DNA of 64,000 nucleotides from Mariniblastus sp. (lineage in GTDB: Bacteria; Planctomycetota; Planctomycetia; Pirellulales; Pirellulaceae): positions 124,001 through 188,000 of the forward strand of contig JAQXDZ010000119.1 in assembly GCA_029251085.1 (NCBI GenBank), read 5' to 3'. Each line of letters starts with the position of its first letter. The first letter of the stretch is position 1. Below, in pieces: positions 28,586-37,964 of the stretch. Made by a program: the position numbers and the translations under genes. The notes beneath the pieces are model-generated. The model was not told the DNA's origin. It saw nothing but the letters and a program-made list of their open reading frames with translations, and searched no databases.

Positions 28586-31396
28586 CTACTGACAGGCTTC
28601 ACAATCTGGATCGTCAATACTGCACTGCTGTACTTCTGGCTGCCGCTCAACGGCGATATCAGCAGAAGCACTTGCATTTTTCATCCACCTCGGTTGAACA
28701 CCAAACTTATTGATATCAACCGTCGATTTTTCTACCTGAGTCGCACCAAGTGATCGCAAGTAGTAGGTTGTTTTCAACCCAGCCTGCCAAGCCATTCGGT
28801 ACATCTCATCCAAACGGCGACCGCTTGGTTGTCCAAGATAAAGATTCAGAGACTGCCCCATGTCAATCCACTTTTGACGCCGACTGGCACACCGAATAAT
28901 CCAACTTGGATCGATCTCGAACGCCGTAGCAAATCGCCCTTTGATGTCTTCAGGTAAATCAGGAATTTCACCCAACGCACCGTCAAAGTATTTGATCTTC
29001 TCCAACATGTCGCCATCCCAAAGCCCACGCTCTTTCAATTCGTTAACCAATTTCACATTGATCTGAACGAATTCACCAGAGAGATTGCTCTTCACGAACA
29101 AGTGCTTGTAGGTCGGTTCAATCGATTGAGTAACACCAACAATCGTGGAAATTGTGGCGGTTGGAGCAATCGCCATTACGTTACTGTTTCGAATCCCGTT
29201 CTTGGAGACAAGTTCACGGACTTTGTCCCAGTCCATGGAAGTGCTCTTATCCATGTCGATCGGCATGCCTCGCTCTTCTTCGAGGATCGCCACCGTGTCG
29301 ATCGGCAATAAACCGCGATCCCACTTGGAACCTTCGTAAGAAGAATAAGTCCCTCGTTCACCAGCTAAATTACTCGAGGCAGAGATCGCAAAGTACGAAA
29401 TGGCTTCCATACTTTTATCGGCAAAGTCGACCGCTTCTTCACTTGCGTAACTAATTCCGCAAGCAGAGAGAGCATCCTGGAAACCCATCAAACCCAAACC
29501 TACCGGACGGTGCCGTTGGTTCGCATTTTTGGCTTCATCGGTTGGATAAAAATTAATGTCAATGACGTTGTCAAGCATTCGAACGGCGGTGTTCACCGTG
29601 GCTTCGAGCTTTTCAAGATCCAGTTTTCCGTCGGTAACATGGTTAAGCATGTTAATCGAACCAAGATTACAAACCGCGGTTTCATCCGCAGAAGTATTCA
29701 ACAAGATCTCAGTGCAGAGGTTACTACTATGCACAACGCCAGAATGGTCTTGAGGAGAACGAATGTTCGAAGGATCCTTGAATGTGATCCAAGGGTGTCC
29801 GGTCTCAAATACCCGCGTCAGCATCTTTCGCCACAAATCAACCGCTGGAACTTTCCGAGTCAGCTTGATTTTACCTTCGGCCGCCAGCTCCTCGTACTGC
29901 TCATACCGTTCTTCAAAGGCTTTCCCGTAAAGATCGTGAAGATCAGGTGTTTCATCCGGGCTGAACAAAGTCCAGTCCTTTTTTTCCGTGACCCGTTTCA
30001 TGAACAAATCGGGAATCCAGTTCGCGGTATGCATGTCGTGAGTTCGTCGACGTTCGTCTCCCGTGTTTTTCCGGAGGTCAAGAAACTCTTCGACATCAAG
30101 GTGCCACGATTCAAGGTAAGAACAAACAGCACCTTTTCGCTTTCCACCCTGATTCACCGCCACAGCAGTGTCACTCACAACCTTCAGGAATGGAATCACA
30201 CCCTGACTCTGGCCGTTTGTGCCCTTAATGTGGGAGTTGGTCGCCCGAATGTTCGTCCAGTCATTCCCAAGACCACCAGCCCACTTCGACAGTTTCGCAT
30301 TGTCACCAATTGCTTTGAAAATACTGTCCAAGTCATCCGTTACCGTGCTTAAGTAACAAGAGCTCAGTTGCGGGTGCAAGGTTCCCGAGTTGAACAACGT
30401 CGGAGTCGCTGAAGTAAACCGAAACGTCGATAGAATGTTATAAAACTCGATCGCTCGTTCGGTTTTGTTTTCTTCCTGAATCGACAAACCCATCGCAACA
30501 CGCATCCAGAAAAACTGCGGTGCTTCAAAGCGACGCCCGTCAATGTGCAACAAGTACCGGTCGTAAATCGTCTGCAGACCCAAATACGGGAACAACGCAT
30601 CCCGCTCTGAATCAATCGCATCCGCCAATTTTGCCAGATCAAATGTTGCAAGTTCCGGTGAAATTCGCAGGGCATCAATCCCTGTTTGAATGAACTCCGC
30701 GAACTTTTCTTTATACAAAACCTTCAAATCACCACTAGCCGCAGATTTTCCCAACGACTCGCGATAAATGATATTCAGGACCAAACGACCGGCAACTGTG
30801 TCGTACTCAGGATCTTTCTCAATCCGCGAACGAGCCGCCAACACCATCGAGCGGCCGATTTCACGAGGAGTAATTCCGTTGAAAAATTGCTTCTCAACCT
30901 CTTCCAAGAGTTCACCCGAAGAGCAAGTTTCGTCTAGACCGTCACACGCACTGTCGACCTGACTTCGCAATCGTTCAAAATCGAGGTTCTCAAGCTGACC
31001 GTCTCGATTCACCATCGTACCTGGGAATGGATCAGCGCTGTCCATTCGCTCTTCCGCACGCAGCTGGCGGATCTTGTTATGCTCGGCTCGATAGAGGATG
31101 TATCGGCGGGCCACCGAAAAATACTCCTGCTTCATCAACTGACGCTCGACAACGTCTTGAATGTGCTCCACTGTGACACCCGCGTCGGTCAACGCGTCTT
31201 CCTGAACTTCTGCAACAACCGATTCGGTAATCGCATCAGCAACTTCCAATTGCTTCGCATCAAGCTGGCTGATCTCTGAAAATTTGTGCTCTGCACAAAA
31301 CGCTTTTTGAATCGCCCTAGTAATCAGTGCCGGTTCAAATGTCAGTACTCGCCCGTCTCGCTTCCTGACGTTCATCTCCTGAGTCGTCTTCAACAT
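28586..31396 (-). CDS. nrdA: Ribonucleotide reductase R1 (alpha) subunit
   Basis: This 936-residue catalytic subunit reduces ribonucleoside diphosphates. Residues 8-100 form one ATP-cone ([20 protein letters not shown] ... [10 protein letters not shown]), the allosteric activity domain. The barrel contains the conserved PQLSSCYL cysteine, the NLCTEI cluster with the thiyl Cys, and AVCNLGS for the partner redox Cys. The C-terminal swinging arm [12 protein letters not shown] supplies the external thiol pair. Length is greater than E. coli NrdA (761) but less than chlamydial NrdA. It pairs with the class Ic R2 downstream. Transcription probably starts near 31877, from the promoter with NrdR-like boxes. 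Confidence 0.97.
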   Translation of the reverse strand: MLKTTQEMNVRKRDGRVLTFEPALITRAIQKAFCAEHKFSEISQLDAKQLEVADAITESVVAEVQEDALTDAGVTVEHIQDVVERQLMKQEYFSVARRYILYRAEHNKIRQLRAEERMDSADPFPGTMVNRDGQLENLDFERLRSQVDSACDGLDETCSSGELLEEVEKQFFNGITPREIGRSMVLAARSRIEKDPEYDTVAGRLVLNIIYRESLGKSAASGDLKVLYKEKFAEFIQTGIDALRISPELATFDLAKLADAIDSERDALFPYLGLQTIYDRYLLHIDGRRFEAPQFFWMRVAMGLSIQEENKTERAIEFYNILSTFRFTSATPTLFNSGTLHPQLSSCYLSTVTDDLDSIFKAIGDNAKLSKWAGGLGNDWTNIRATNSHIKGTNGQSQGVIPFLKVVSDTAVAVNQGGKRKGAVCSYLESWHLDVEEFLDLRKNTGDERRRTHDMHTANWIPDLFMKRVTEKKDWTLFSPDETPDLHDLYGKAFEERYEQYEELAAEGKIKLTRKVPAVDLWRKMLTRVFETGHPWITFKDPSNIRSPQDHSGVVHSSNLCTEILLNTSADETAVCNLGSINMLNHVTDGKLDLEKLEATVNTAVRMLDNVIDINFYPTDEAKNANQRHRPVGLGLMGFQDALSACGISYASEEAVDFADKSMEAISYFAISASSNLAGERGTYSSYEGSKWDRGLLPIDTVAILEEERGMPIDMDKSTSMDWDKVRELVSKNGIRNSNVMAIAPTATISTIVGVTQSIEPTYKHLFVKSNLSGEFVQINVKLVNELKERGLWDGDMLEKIKYFDGALGEIPDLPEDIKGRFATAFEIDPSWIIRCASRRQKWIDMGQSLNLYLGQPSGRRLDEMYRMAWQAGLKTTYYLRSLGATQVEKSTVDINKFGVQPRWMKNASASADIAVERQPEVQQCSIDDPDCEACQ

Positions 31397-31877
31397 TCCA
31401 TCGTACTCCCGTTAGCTATTTGTCCATGACTTGCCGAGCATTTCCCAAGCTCGAACTGTCTCTATTTGCCAAACCAATGCCGGAAGAAAATCCCAAGATA
31501 TCTCCCCACGAATTAATTCAGAACAATCCAATTGATCCGAAACCCGCAACACTGGTTACTCACGGAGTAACATCGTTTAAACGAATGACACGTTTGGTCA
31601 TCCCACAGAAATCAATCCATCAATTTCAAAAAGCGTTTAGAGTCTCCGTCCCCAACTAGTTTTTGCCTCCCCCACCATCCAAAAGGCAGAAGATTTTCCT
31701 CGTGGTATATGATTTCGCGAAGATCTTTTTCGTCTTCCCGATACAAACTCCATTAAAACGCCACAGCAGCACTGAGCCCACAAGACTCTGTTTCGCTTTT
31801 GACTCCCCAAAACACTCAAATCATTGATTTTTTTGGCCATTTTGGGAGCCAATTCAAAAACTGGCTTTAAGTGGCGG
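31397..31877 (-). other. Long 5' leader of nrdA
   Basis: If the promoter at 31884-31911 is right, nrdA mRNA has an untranslated leader of about 480 nt. It contains a perfect 7-bp hairpin (GTTACTC, 3-nt loop, GAGTAAC, 31555-31571) and a short AGCCA/TGGCT stem near its 5' end. I do not recognise a cobalamin or other known riboswitch. Frames within it (plus strand 31420-31659, minus strand 31637-31885) lack ribosome-binding sites and do not look coding. Confidence 0.4.
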
Positions 31878-31879
31878 GA

Positions 31880-31926
31880 ACCCAATATATCGACGTTTGA
31901 GATTCTGTCAACACAAAATGTTGTGC
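31880..31926 (-). promoter_or_regulatory. nrdA promoter overlapped by two NrdR-like boxes
   Basis: On the minus strand TTGACA (31906-31911) is followed after 16 nt by TATATT (31884-31889), close to a consensus housekeeping promoter. Two 16-bp sites resembling the NrdR box acaCwAtATaTwGtgt lie on it. One is 31911-31926 (ACACAAAATGTTGTGC, 13 of 16), overlapping the -35. The other is 31880-31895 (ACCCAATATATCGACG, 11 of 16 with a near-perfect core), covering the -10. They start 31 nt apart, the three-turn spacing typical of NrdR box pairs. Repression of nrdA by NrdR with ATP/dATP is therefore inferred. No nrdR gene is in the window. Confidence 0.8.
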
Positions 31927-32057
31927 TTTATTGTGCTTGCAGTTGTATCGATCAGGACGAGATTAGACTTCACAAAATTCTAAATCATTAGATAAGATTT
32001 TCGTTTAACACCGCTTTTTCCAAGGTCCTTGACAGTCGATGAAAACGCTATATCTGG

Positions 32058-32101
32058 TGCCAGCTTTTAATTGCTAGCAATCAAAAACTGGCAGTTTTTT
32101 T
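32058..32101 (+). terminator. Strong intrinsic terminator on the plus strand with no gene before it
   Basis: TGCCAG ... CTGGCA closes a long hairpin (32058-32093). It has further pairing inside (TTTT/AAAA and ATTGC/GCAAT), two mismatches and a 2-nt tip, and is followed by GTTTTTTT. No plus-strand gene lies upstream, as the flank is the nrdA promoter region. It may end a short RNA started around 31960-32010, or act as an attenuator before the gene at 32330. A weak TTCACA/TAAGAT promoter-like pair (18-nt spacing) lies just upstream. Confidence 0.65.
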
Positions 32102-32329
32102 AACCGCCCAACCACTCAAGAATTCGTCCCGAATGGAATTCCACCGATCGAAACAAGACGCTAGTCTTTTTGCTGCAGCACATGCCAACAAAATGATCCA
32201 AAAAGAATTTTCGCAAAGTTAAAAATCAGCCCGGTTCCGCCCCGAAAACTTGCAAACCTGCGACCAATCTTGCAAGATTTAATTCCGTTTGACGTTCGTG
32301 GAACGCTCCAAAAAACGATACCAATTTTA

Positions 32330-33115
32330 ATGCCCAGTAACTCCATTCAACGAAACCTTTCATCGATTGTGCGGAACCGCCAATTTTCACCGGACGCTCG
32401 CGCCAGCGCAGCTGAGGCGGTTTACCAATACATGCGCACCAATGCCCGCAGCATTGACCGAGGTAATTTCAGCAATTTGTGTAGTTCAGATCTCGGCCTC
32501 CTCTTTCAAATCAATGATGAATATTTCTTTGAGGGCGAAGTCGCCAAACTTTGCGAACGCACCGCCTACCGCCCTCTTTCGTTTCGACTCTCCACCCGCA
32601 TGACCTCTGCCGGTGGAATGACGACAATGCAAACGACAAAAATTAAGCGAAAACCGCAAATCGATTTTGAAATCGCGATCGCAACCACTCCTCTTTTCGC
32701 TTCTTTTCGCGACGAGGAAAATGCAATTGTTAGCGGGATTAAGTGCAAAGATCGCCTGGAAGCGCTGCAAAGAATCATGGAACACGAAATGGTCCACTTG
32801 ATTGAAATGCTCTTATGGACCAACTCAAATTGCTCAGCTAACCCATTTAAAAATATCGTACGTCGATTCTTTGGACACACCGAGTCCAAGCACCAATTAC
32901 TTACCCCGAGAGACCTAGCGAAAAAGAAACTGGGGATCTCCCCGGGTGATCAGGTTCAGTTTCATGCTGACGGACTGATCATGCAGGGGCACGTCAATCG
33001 AATCACCAAGCGGGCGACAGTGCTCGTCCCTCATGCCCGCGGACAACGGTATGACGACGGTAGGAAATACAAGAAATACTATGTCCCGCTAAATCGACTA
33101 AAACGGGCCTCTTAA
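32330..33115 (+). CDS. SprT-like zinc metalloprotein
   Basis: The product is 261 residues from the ATG at 32330; a TTG 20 codons earlier is also in frame. Residues 20-90 are helical and resemble a SprT-like N-terminus. The zinc motif HEMVH lies at 152-156 in QRIMEHEMVHLIEMLLW, with more His (GHTESKH) about 30 residues later as a possible third ligand. The C-terminal part (after 195) has a small beta domain (ISPGDQVQFHADGLIMQGHVNRITKRATVLV) of SH3/KOW type. SprT-like proteins are zinc proteins, some acting on DNA-protein crosslinks. Function here is inferred only from the motif. A possible attenuator-like terminator lies 230 bp upstream. Confidence 0.72.
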   Translation: MPSNSIQRNLSSIVRNRQFSPDARASAAEAVYQYMRTNARSIDRGNFSNLCSSDLGLLFQINDEYFFEGEVAKLCERTAYRPLSFRLSTRMTSAGGMTTMQTTKIKRKPQIDFEIAIATTPLFASFRDEENAIVSGIKCKDRLEALQRIMEHEMVHLIEMLLWTNSNCSANPFKNIVRRFFGHTESKHQLLTPRDLAKKKLGISPGDQVQFHADGLIMQGHVNRITKRATVLVPHARGQRYDDGRKYKKYYVPLNRLKRAS

Positions 33116-33159
33116 ACCAAATTGGTCACGCCCCACCTAGCCAACGGCTTAACGGCACG

Positions 33160-33187
33160 AAAAAAGCCGGGCGAATTGTCGCCCGGC
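33160..33187 (-). terminator. Intrinsic terminator of the CnaB-like protein gene
   Basis: The minus strand reads GCCGGGCGA, a 4-nt loop, TCGCCCGGC, then TTTTTT. The 9-bp GC-rich stem lies 34 bp past the stop at 33221. Confidence 0.92.
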
Positions 33188-33220
33188 TTATCAATTGAAA
33201 GGTTCTAACTCTTACAGTGC

Positions 33221-34393
33221 TTAAGGAGTAACTGGAGAAACGGGTGTTGCTCCACCGTCGTCCGCTAGAGCGATAATGCCGACGGTTAAACCGCCAATTG
33301 CGACCATTCGACCAAGTCCGCCACCACCTCCAAGGCCTCCACCGCCTCCAACAAATGATCCTGAGGGTACACCAGTGGATCCAAATGCACCGCCCATCGT
33401 CACAGATTCAGCAGGGAAAGTAGCGGATTCAGTGGAGAAAATGATACCTCTGTCATCTTCTTCTTGATTGAATTCCATTTCAACAACCTCGTCTTGCACG
33501 AGGTCTTGCAGTGGAACTGCGGTAGTCAACAGCGAGGTTGCGTATGACGGAGCGACCATACCACTCGTCGAAACAAAAGTCACTGAGCCATTTCTACTCG
33601 GCTCTTCCGTGTCCATGACTTCGAAACCAATTGCCGCGACGCAATCCTCGCCACTGGCAACCAGCTCAAAAACACCGGGAGTCAAATCAGGAATTAAATA
33701 ATCTCCCGAAGCATCAGTGGTAACACTAGCGACGGGCTTACCATTTTGAAAAATGTTAACCCTTAGACCAGGCAAAAGACTTTGCTCGGAAGCCAGTATT
33801 TTGCCAGAGAGAGAACCGTCCATCAAAGCTACCCTATTAGCACCGTTCGCAACGACTTCGCCCAAACCAGTTTCGACCAAATCACTTGCCTTATGCTCGA
33901 GCGACCCAAAGATCTTGGCAAGCGATTCATTTCGAGAAATTGCCGCAAGTTCAACAACCTTTGAGTGGACACTTGCAGCATCCGCGACAACGTTGATCCG
34001 ATAGGCCGCAAACGAGTTCTCACCCGATGCTATCAACGAGTAAACACCTTCTGGCACGTTATTGACACTAAAAACGCCGTCAGAATTGGTTTTACCCTGG
34101 CGAATTGTCTTTCCATTTTTCACAAACCGAACAACAAGATCCGAAAGCCCGCGATCAGACTGATTGGAAGCGAACGAAACAATACGCCCGTCGACGCCTC
34201 CAATTCGGTTTAGTGCAACGGTGTGGCAACGCTCAACACCGATGTTCGCCAACTTGGAAACCACGGGAGTGACTTCCAGACTGATTGGCGTTGCGTTCGC
34301 GATGCGTTGGTGTGCCGAGGCAGCCGCTGTGACTGCCAAAGGAAGGGCGACCAATGCAAAACCGTACTTAGTGAAATTCCAAAAATTGCTCAT
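33221..34393 (-). CDS. Secreted protein with two CnaB/carboxypeptidase-regulatory-like repeats
   Basis: The product is 390 residues with a signal peptide (YGFALVALPLAVTAAASAHQ). Two beta-sandwich-like repeats follow, near residues 65-135 and 190-260. Both show the pattern of a variable start, NGKxxxxxxTxxxGxFxxxxxxxGxxxLxASGE (for example NSDGVFSVNNVPEGVYSLIASGE and DASGDYLIPDLTPGVFELVASGE). The C-terminus is a Gly-rich stretch followed by a short hydrophobic segment (MVAIGGLTVGIIALADDGG), typical of planctomycete surface proteins of unknown role. It is single, with its own terminator. Such domains usually serve adhesion or polysaccharide binding. Confidence 0.75.
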   Translation of the reverse strand: MSNFWNFTKYGFALVALPLAVTAAASAHQRIANATPISLEVTPVVSKLANIGVERCHTVALNRIGGVDGRIVSFASNQSDRGLSDLVVRFVKNGKTIRQGKTNSDGVFSVNNVPEGVYSLIASGENSFAAYRINVVADAASVHSKVVELAAISRNESLAKIFGSLEHKASDLVETGLGEVVANGANRVALMDGSLSGKILASEQSLLPGLRVNIFQNGKPVASVTTDASGDYLIPDLTPGVFELVASGEDCVAAIGFEVMDTEEPSRNGSVTFVSTSGMVAPSYATSLLTTAVPLQDLVQDEVVEMEFNQEEDDRGIIFSTESATFPAESVTMGGAFGSTGVPSGSFVGGGGGLGGGGGLGRMVAIGGLTVGIIALADDGGATPVSPVTP

Positions 34394-34606
34394 GTTTTTA
34401 CCGTTCTTAAGCTGCTCATTCAGTGGTGTTTTGTTGCGTTTCTACAACACAACGCGCGGTATCTGCCCAAATCCAGACATAATAACCGATACAATCTGAC
34501 TTAAGAATAGTTAGAGTCGAACTTGTAGTCAAGGAGTTTTTCACTTGAAAATGAAAAACCTAGGCAAGCTACAGGGGAACGAAAACTGACTAATTACTCA
34601 GCAAAA

Positions 34607-35476
34607 TCAATGCTGCCGCTTGGAGATAACCCCTACTTCGGGGGAACTGGCAGACGCATACCGAGACATTGGAATGCGGCCGCTTTGATAGGCCAGTCGT
34701 CCCGCTTTCACGCCATGCTTCATTGCCTCTGCCATTCGAATTGGATCCTCCGCCCTTGCCACTGCGGTATTGAGTAGCACTGCATCAAACCCCAATTCCA
34801 TCGCGACAGCAACATCGCTCGCCGTCCCCACTCCCGCGTCAATAATGACTGGGTAGTCTGGATCCCCATGTTTGAGATCCTCAAGGATGATCTGAAGACT
34901 GTTTCTGTTAATCACGCCCAATCCGGAACCAATTGGGCTTCCCGCTGGCATTACACTAGTCGCACCAGCATCTTTGAGTCGGCGAGCGACAATTGGATCA
35001 TCACTTGAATAACAAAGCACCTGAAAGCCTTCTTTCACCAAAACCTCCGTCGCCTTAAGCAACTCGATTGGGTCTGGCAGAAGCGACCGACTGTCACCGA
35101 GTACTTCTAGTTTTACCCAATCAGCACCAGGATTTTCCAACCCTCGAAGTATCTCACGGCCCATTTTGGCACATCGCACCGCAGTTTCTGCGTCGTAGCA
35201 ACCGGCAGTATTGGGCAAGAGAACCAAACGCGAGGGGTCGACAAAATCTAAGATATTTCTTCCAGAACTGTCATGCAGTTTCTCGCGACGAACCGCAATG
35301 GTAACACATTGGGTCTCAGCAACCTCAAACGACTCTCGCATTACCTCAAACGAGTCGTACTTCCCGGAACCTAAAATCAATCGGCTCTGAAACGTATGTC
35401 CAGCAATGCAAAATTGATCGAGATCACCCGAAACTTCTTCGGCCCGGTTCGGCTTTTCCGAAATGGAATCACTCAC
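34607..35476 (-). CDS. thiG: Thiazole synthase ThiG
   Basis: ThiG condenses deoxyxylulose phosphate, dehydroglycine or glycine-derived imine and ThiS thiocarboxylate into the thiamine thiazole. The product is 289 residues from the GTG at 35476. GGAGGTG lies six bases before it, inside the last codons of thiS. The core has [39 protein letters not shown] (active-site Lys), [15 protein letters not shown] and the phosphate loop [13 protein letters not shown]. The first 25 residues are an acidic extension. It is translationally coupled to thiS, with one base between stop and start. Other thiamine genes are not in the window. Confidence 0.95.
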   Translation of the reverse strand: MSDSISEKPNRAEEVSGDLDQFCIAGHTFQSRLILGSGKYDSFEVMRESFEVAETQCVTIAVRREKLHDSSGRNILDFVDPSRLVLLPNTAGCYDAETAVRCAKMGREILRGLENPGADWVKLEVLGDSRSLLPDPIELLKATEVLVKEGFQVLCYSSDDPIVARRLKDAGATSVMPAGSPIGSGLGVINRNSLQIILEDLKHGDPDYPVIIDAGVGTASDVAVAMELGFDAVLLNTAVARAEDPIRMAEAMKHGVKAGRLAYQSGRIPMSRYASASSPEVGVISKRQH

Positions 35477-35477
35477 G

Positions 35478-35681
35478 TTAGCCACCTCCCACCAAGGTAA
35501 CAATTTCTAAAATATCCCCGTCGTTCACCTCAACTTGGCAATGCGTATCGCGGGGCTGAATTTGCTGGTTAATCTCAACGGCAATCGCCCGCGAGTTCAT
35601 CCCGAGTGAATCGAGCAACTCCGCAATCGTCAGCCCCTCGCCGCAGGACTGTTTTTTACCATTGATTGTCACATCTATCAC
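35478..35681 (-). CDS. thiS: Sulfur carrier protein ThiS
   Basis: ThiS is a small ubiquitin-like protein whose C-terminal Gly is thiocarboxylated and donates sulfur to ThiG. I take the GTG at 35681 as start, which gives 67 residues, the normal length; the frame is open 16 codons upstream with no better site. The sequence [20 protein letters not shown] and the C-terminus [11 protein letters not shown] match the family, ending in the required Gly-Gly. It is immediately upstream of thiG. Confidence 0.9.
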   Translation of the reverse strand: MIDVTINGKKQSCGEGLTIAELLDSLGMNSRAIAVEINQQIQPRDTHCQVEVNDGDILEIVTLVGGG

Positions 35682-35835
35682 GTTGCAAGGTATCCAATTT
35701 TTGAATGAGAAGGGAAAACCTTTCGCCAATTCCCCCAGCGTTAAATCGATTCGTCCCTCCGGATCACCTACTTAGAGGAAAACCGTTTAAATCCGTGCGA
35801 AACACCCGTTTGGAACTTCTAATTCGCACTTCAAC

Positions 35836-36789
35836 TCAGAAGCTTTCAGCCATATCTCGAGCGTGGTAACTGCTTCGGACAAAGGGACCACTGGCAACCT
35901 TTTTGAACCCCATGCTCTTTGCTTTCTCACCCAACATCGCGAATTCTTCCGGCGGAATGTAACGAACCACAGGTAAATACCGATCCAGTGAAGGCTGAAG
36001 GTATTGCCCTAAGGTTAGAAAATCACAGCCAATATCAAGTAAATCTGAAAGGACTTCATAAACCTCTTCGTGGGTTTCTCCGAGCCCCAGCATCAAGCCA
36101 CTCTTGGTTTTGATCCCAGGATCCACTTCCTTTACCCGCTCAAGCAAACCAAGCGTCCAGCGATAATCTGATTTGGGACCTCGAACGCGTCGGTACAAGC
36201 GGGGAACTGTTTCGGCATTGTGATTGAAGACCTCCGGAGCCGATTCAATCACACGATCCAAAGCTGGCTTATTATGCACGAAATCCGGCGTCAAAACTTC
36301 GACGGTCGCTCCAGTTTTTTCTCTCACGGCAACAACACATTGATAGAAATGATCCGCACCGCCATCGGGCAGGTCATCGCGAGTAACCGATGTGATCACG
36401 ACGTGCTTTAAGCCAAGCCGATGCGCGGCTTCCGCTACGCGTTCAGGCTCATCCAGCTCTAAAGCCCCCGGCCGACCACGTTCTACGGCACAAAAGCCGC
36501 AGGGTCGCGTGCAAGTTTTTCCGAGAATCATAAACGTCGCAGTTTGCTGAGAATAACACTCCATTCGATTAGGACACTTCGCGTTATCACAGACCGTTTC
36601 AAGGTTGAGCTCATCGAGCAGCTTGGCGGTCGCCCCGACATTGTTACCCTTGGGAATCTGGCGCTTTAACCATTTAGGCAACCGCGCGGATGGCTGAGAC
36701 GAACTTCCCCCCATTGAACCGCACGAGCCACCACCGCAAGATCCACCCTCGGTCGAATTGCCGCCGTTAATTACGGGTAAACCGCTCAT
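35836..36789 (-). CDS. lipA: Lipoyl synthase
   Basis: LipA is a radical-SAM enzyme that inserts two sulfurs into protein-bound octanoate. The product is 317 residues with two iron-sulfur clusters. The auxiliary cluster is bound by Cys67, Cys72 and Cys78 (CDNAKCPNRMEC), the SAM cluster by Cys93, Cys97 and Cys100 (CTRPCGFC). The C-terminal RSSYHA motif is present. The first 32 residues are an unusual Gly/Ser tail with two cysteines (GGSCGGGSCGSMGGSSS). No lipB is adjacent; thiS-thiG lies downstream on the same strand after about 150 bp. Confidence 0.96.
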   Translation of the reverse strand: MSGLPVINGGNSTEGGSCGGGSCGSMGGSSSQPSARLPKWLKRQIPKGNNVGATAKLLDELNLETVCDNAKCPNRMECYSQQTATFMILGKTCTRPCGFCAVERGRPGALELDEPERVAEAAHRLGLKHVVITSVTRDDLPDGGADHFYQCVVAVREKTGATVEVLTPDFVHNKPALDRVIESAPEVFNHNAETVPRLYRRVRGPKSDYRWTLGLLERVKEVDPGIKTKSGLMLGLGETHEEVYEVLSDLLDIGCDFLTLGQYLQPSLDRYLPVVRYIPPEEFAMLGEKAKSMGFKKVASGPFVRSSYHARDMAESF

Positions 36790-37256
36790 TGCAAACCTCT
36801 ATTCTCAAAAACACAAACACAGGATGGGGATGGGCCGTTCCCGAAAAACTTTAAGATTTTGCCGGCGTTCCGAACAAACGCCTCCGGCCGAAATAATATC
36901 CGTCCAAGCCCGATAATAATAACGCATCGACGTAGAACACTCGTATCCAACATGCCTGCGAAACAGGCTTTTGATTCGCGATTCCGCCATTTCTCGCTTT
37001 CTCAGTCTAGGCTTTGCCGTGTTTTTTCGCCAGATGCTAAATCCGCTCATTTCCTTTGTAGTTCCACGTCCACTGCCGTAAAAACTTGCATTTAAGGATT
37101 AACTCCCGACAGCAGACTTTTGACCGGCATCGCCGAGCACTTCTCTTCAAAGGCAAAGCCGCCAACTCAGTTTCCTCACCAAGCTGAGTTCCATAGTGTG
37201 TACCTCTCTCAATTTCTGGTGTAAGTTTCACTGTCCTTTTCCACCGACGAAGTACC
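36790..37256. other. Divergent intergenic region between lipA and smpB
   Basis: About 470 bp. Frames at 36805-37050 (minus) and 36859-37095 (plus) overlap each other and have no clear ribosome-binding sites. No tmRNA gene is seen here although smpB follows. I see nothing else I can name. Confidence 0.4.
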
Positions 37257-37766
37257 ATGGCCGCTGAAAAAAAGAACAAAAAGAAAACGAAAAAGAAGAG
37301 CGCCGACGATCAAAGTCAGGTCATTTGTGAGAATCGCAAAGCTCGTCACAAATACGAGATACTCCAGCAGGTCGAATGCGGAGTCATGCTCATTGGCAGC
37401 GAAGTCAAAAGCCTGCGCGAAGGGAATATCTCACTCAACGAAGCATATGTGCGGGTTGAGAATCGCGAACTATGGCTAATTGGGGCTGATATCGCCGAGT
37501 ACAGGCAAGCCAGTTTCTGGAACCACAAACCAAAGCGGTCGCGAAAACTCCTTGTCCATCGACGAGAATTGGACAAACTCTCAACCAAAGCCTTTGAAAA
37601 AGGGCTGACACTTATTCCGCTGCGAATGTATTTCAACGCACGAGGTATTGTCAAAGTCATGGTCGCAGTTGGCCGCGGCAAAAACTTGCATGACAAACGC
37701 CAAACACTCAAAGATGCAGACAATAAACGTCGCCTCAGTCGCGAAATTCGAGCGCGAGCCCGCTAA
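37257..37766 (+). CDS. smpB: SsrA-binding protein SmpB
   Basis: SmpB binds tmRNA and brings it to stalled ribosomes in trans-translation. The product is 169 residues, slightly long because of a Lys-rich N-terminus (AAEKKNKKKTKKKSA). The family core begins near residue 23 (QVICENRKARHKYEILQQVECGVMLIGSEVKSLREGNISL). It also has IAEYRQASFWNHKPKRSRKLLVHRREL and a basic C-terminal tail LSREIRARAR. It is the first gene of a long plus-strand run. Confidence 0.95.
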   Translation: MAAEKKNKKKTKKKSADDQSQVICENRKARHKYEILQQVECGVMLIGSEVKSLREGNISLNEAYVRVENRELWLIGADIAEYRQASFWNHKPKRSRKLLVHRRELDKLSTKAFEKGLTLIPLRMYFNARGIVKVMVAVGRGKNLHDKRQTLKDADNKRRLSREIRARAR

Positions 37767-37964
37767 ATCGTTGGAAAAACCGGCGTTGGTGAATTTAAAG
37801 AGAACGTTTGACCCAATCTGGGCGTAAGCCATTTTAGCAGGTAGGATTTTAATACGACGAGCATCCATCGGAATCACCAATGCTCTCCCCAATCTGACAA
37901 CATTTGCCCTCTGCTCATTTGTTTTGTGGAAACCTCAACCCTCAAACCATCAAAAACATTCTGA

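Noticed and set aside
31420-31659. 79-codon plus-strand frame opposite the nrdA leader
   Set aside because: No ribosome-binding site, unremarkable composition, overlaps the predicted leader of nrdA.
31637-31885. 82-codon minus-strand frame starting inside the nrdA promoter
   Set aside because: Its start lies within the -10 element, so it cannot be fully transcribed from that promoter; internal ATG has no ribosome-binding site.
32029-32054. TTGACA followed by TATATC as a plus-strand promoter before the orphan terminator
   Set aside because: The spacing is only 14 nt, and a start there would give an RNA consisting of little but the hairpin.
36805-37095. Two overlapping frames on opposite strands between lipA and smpB
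   Set aside because: No start signals and no recognisable sequence; typical chance frames.
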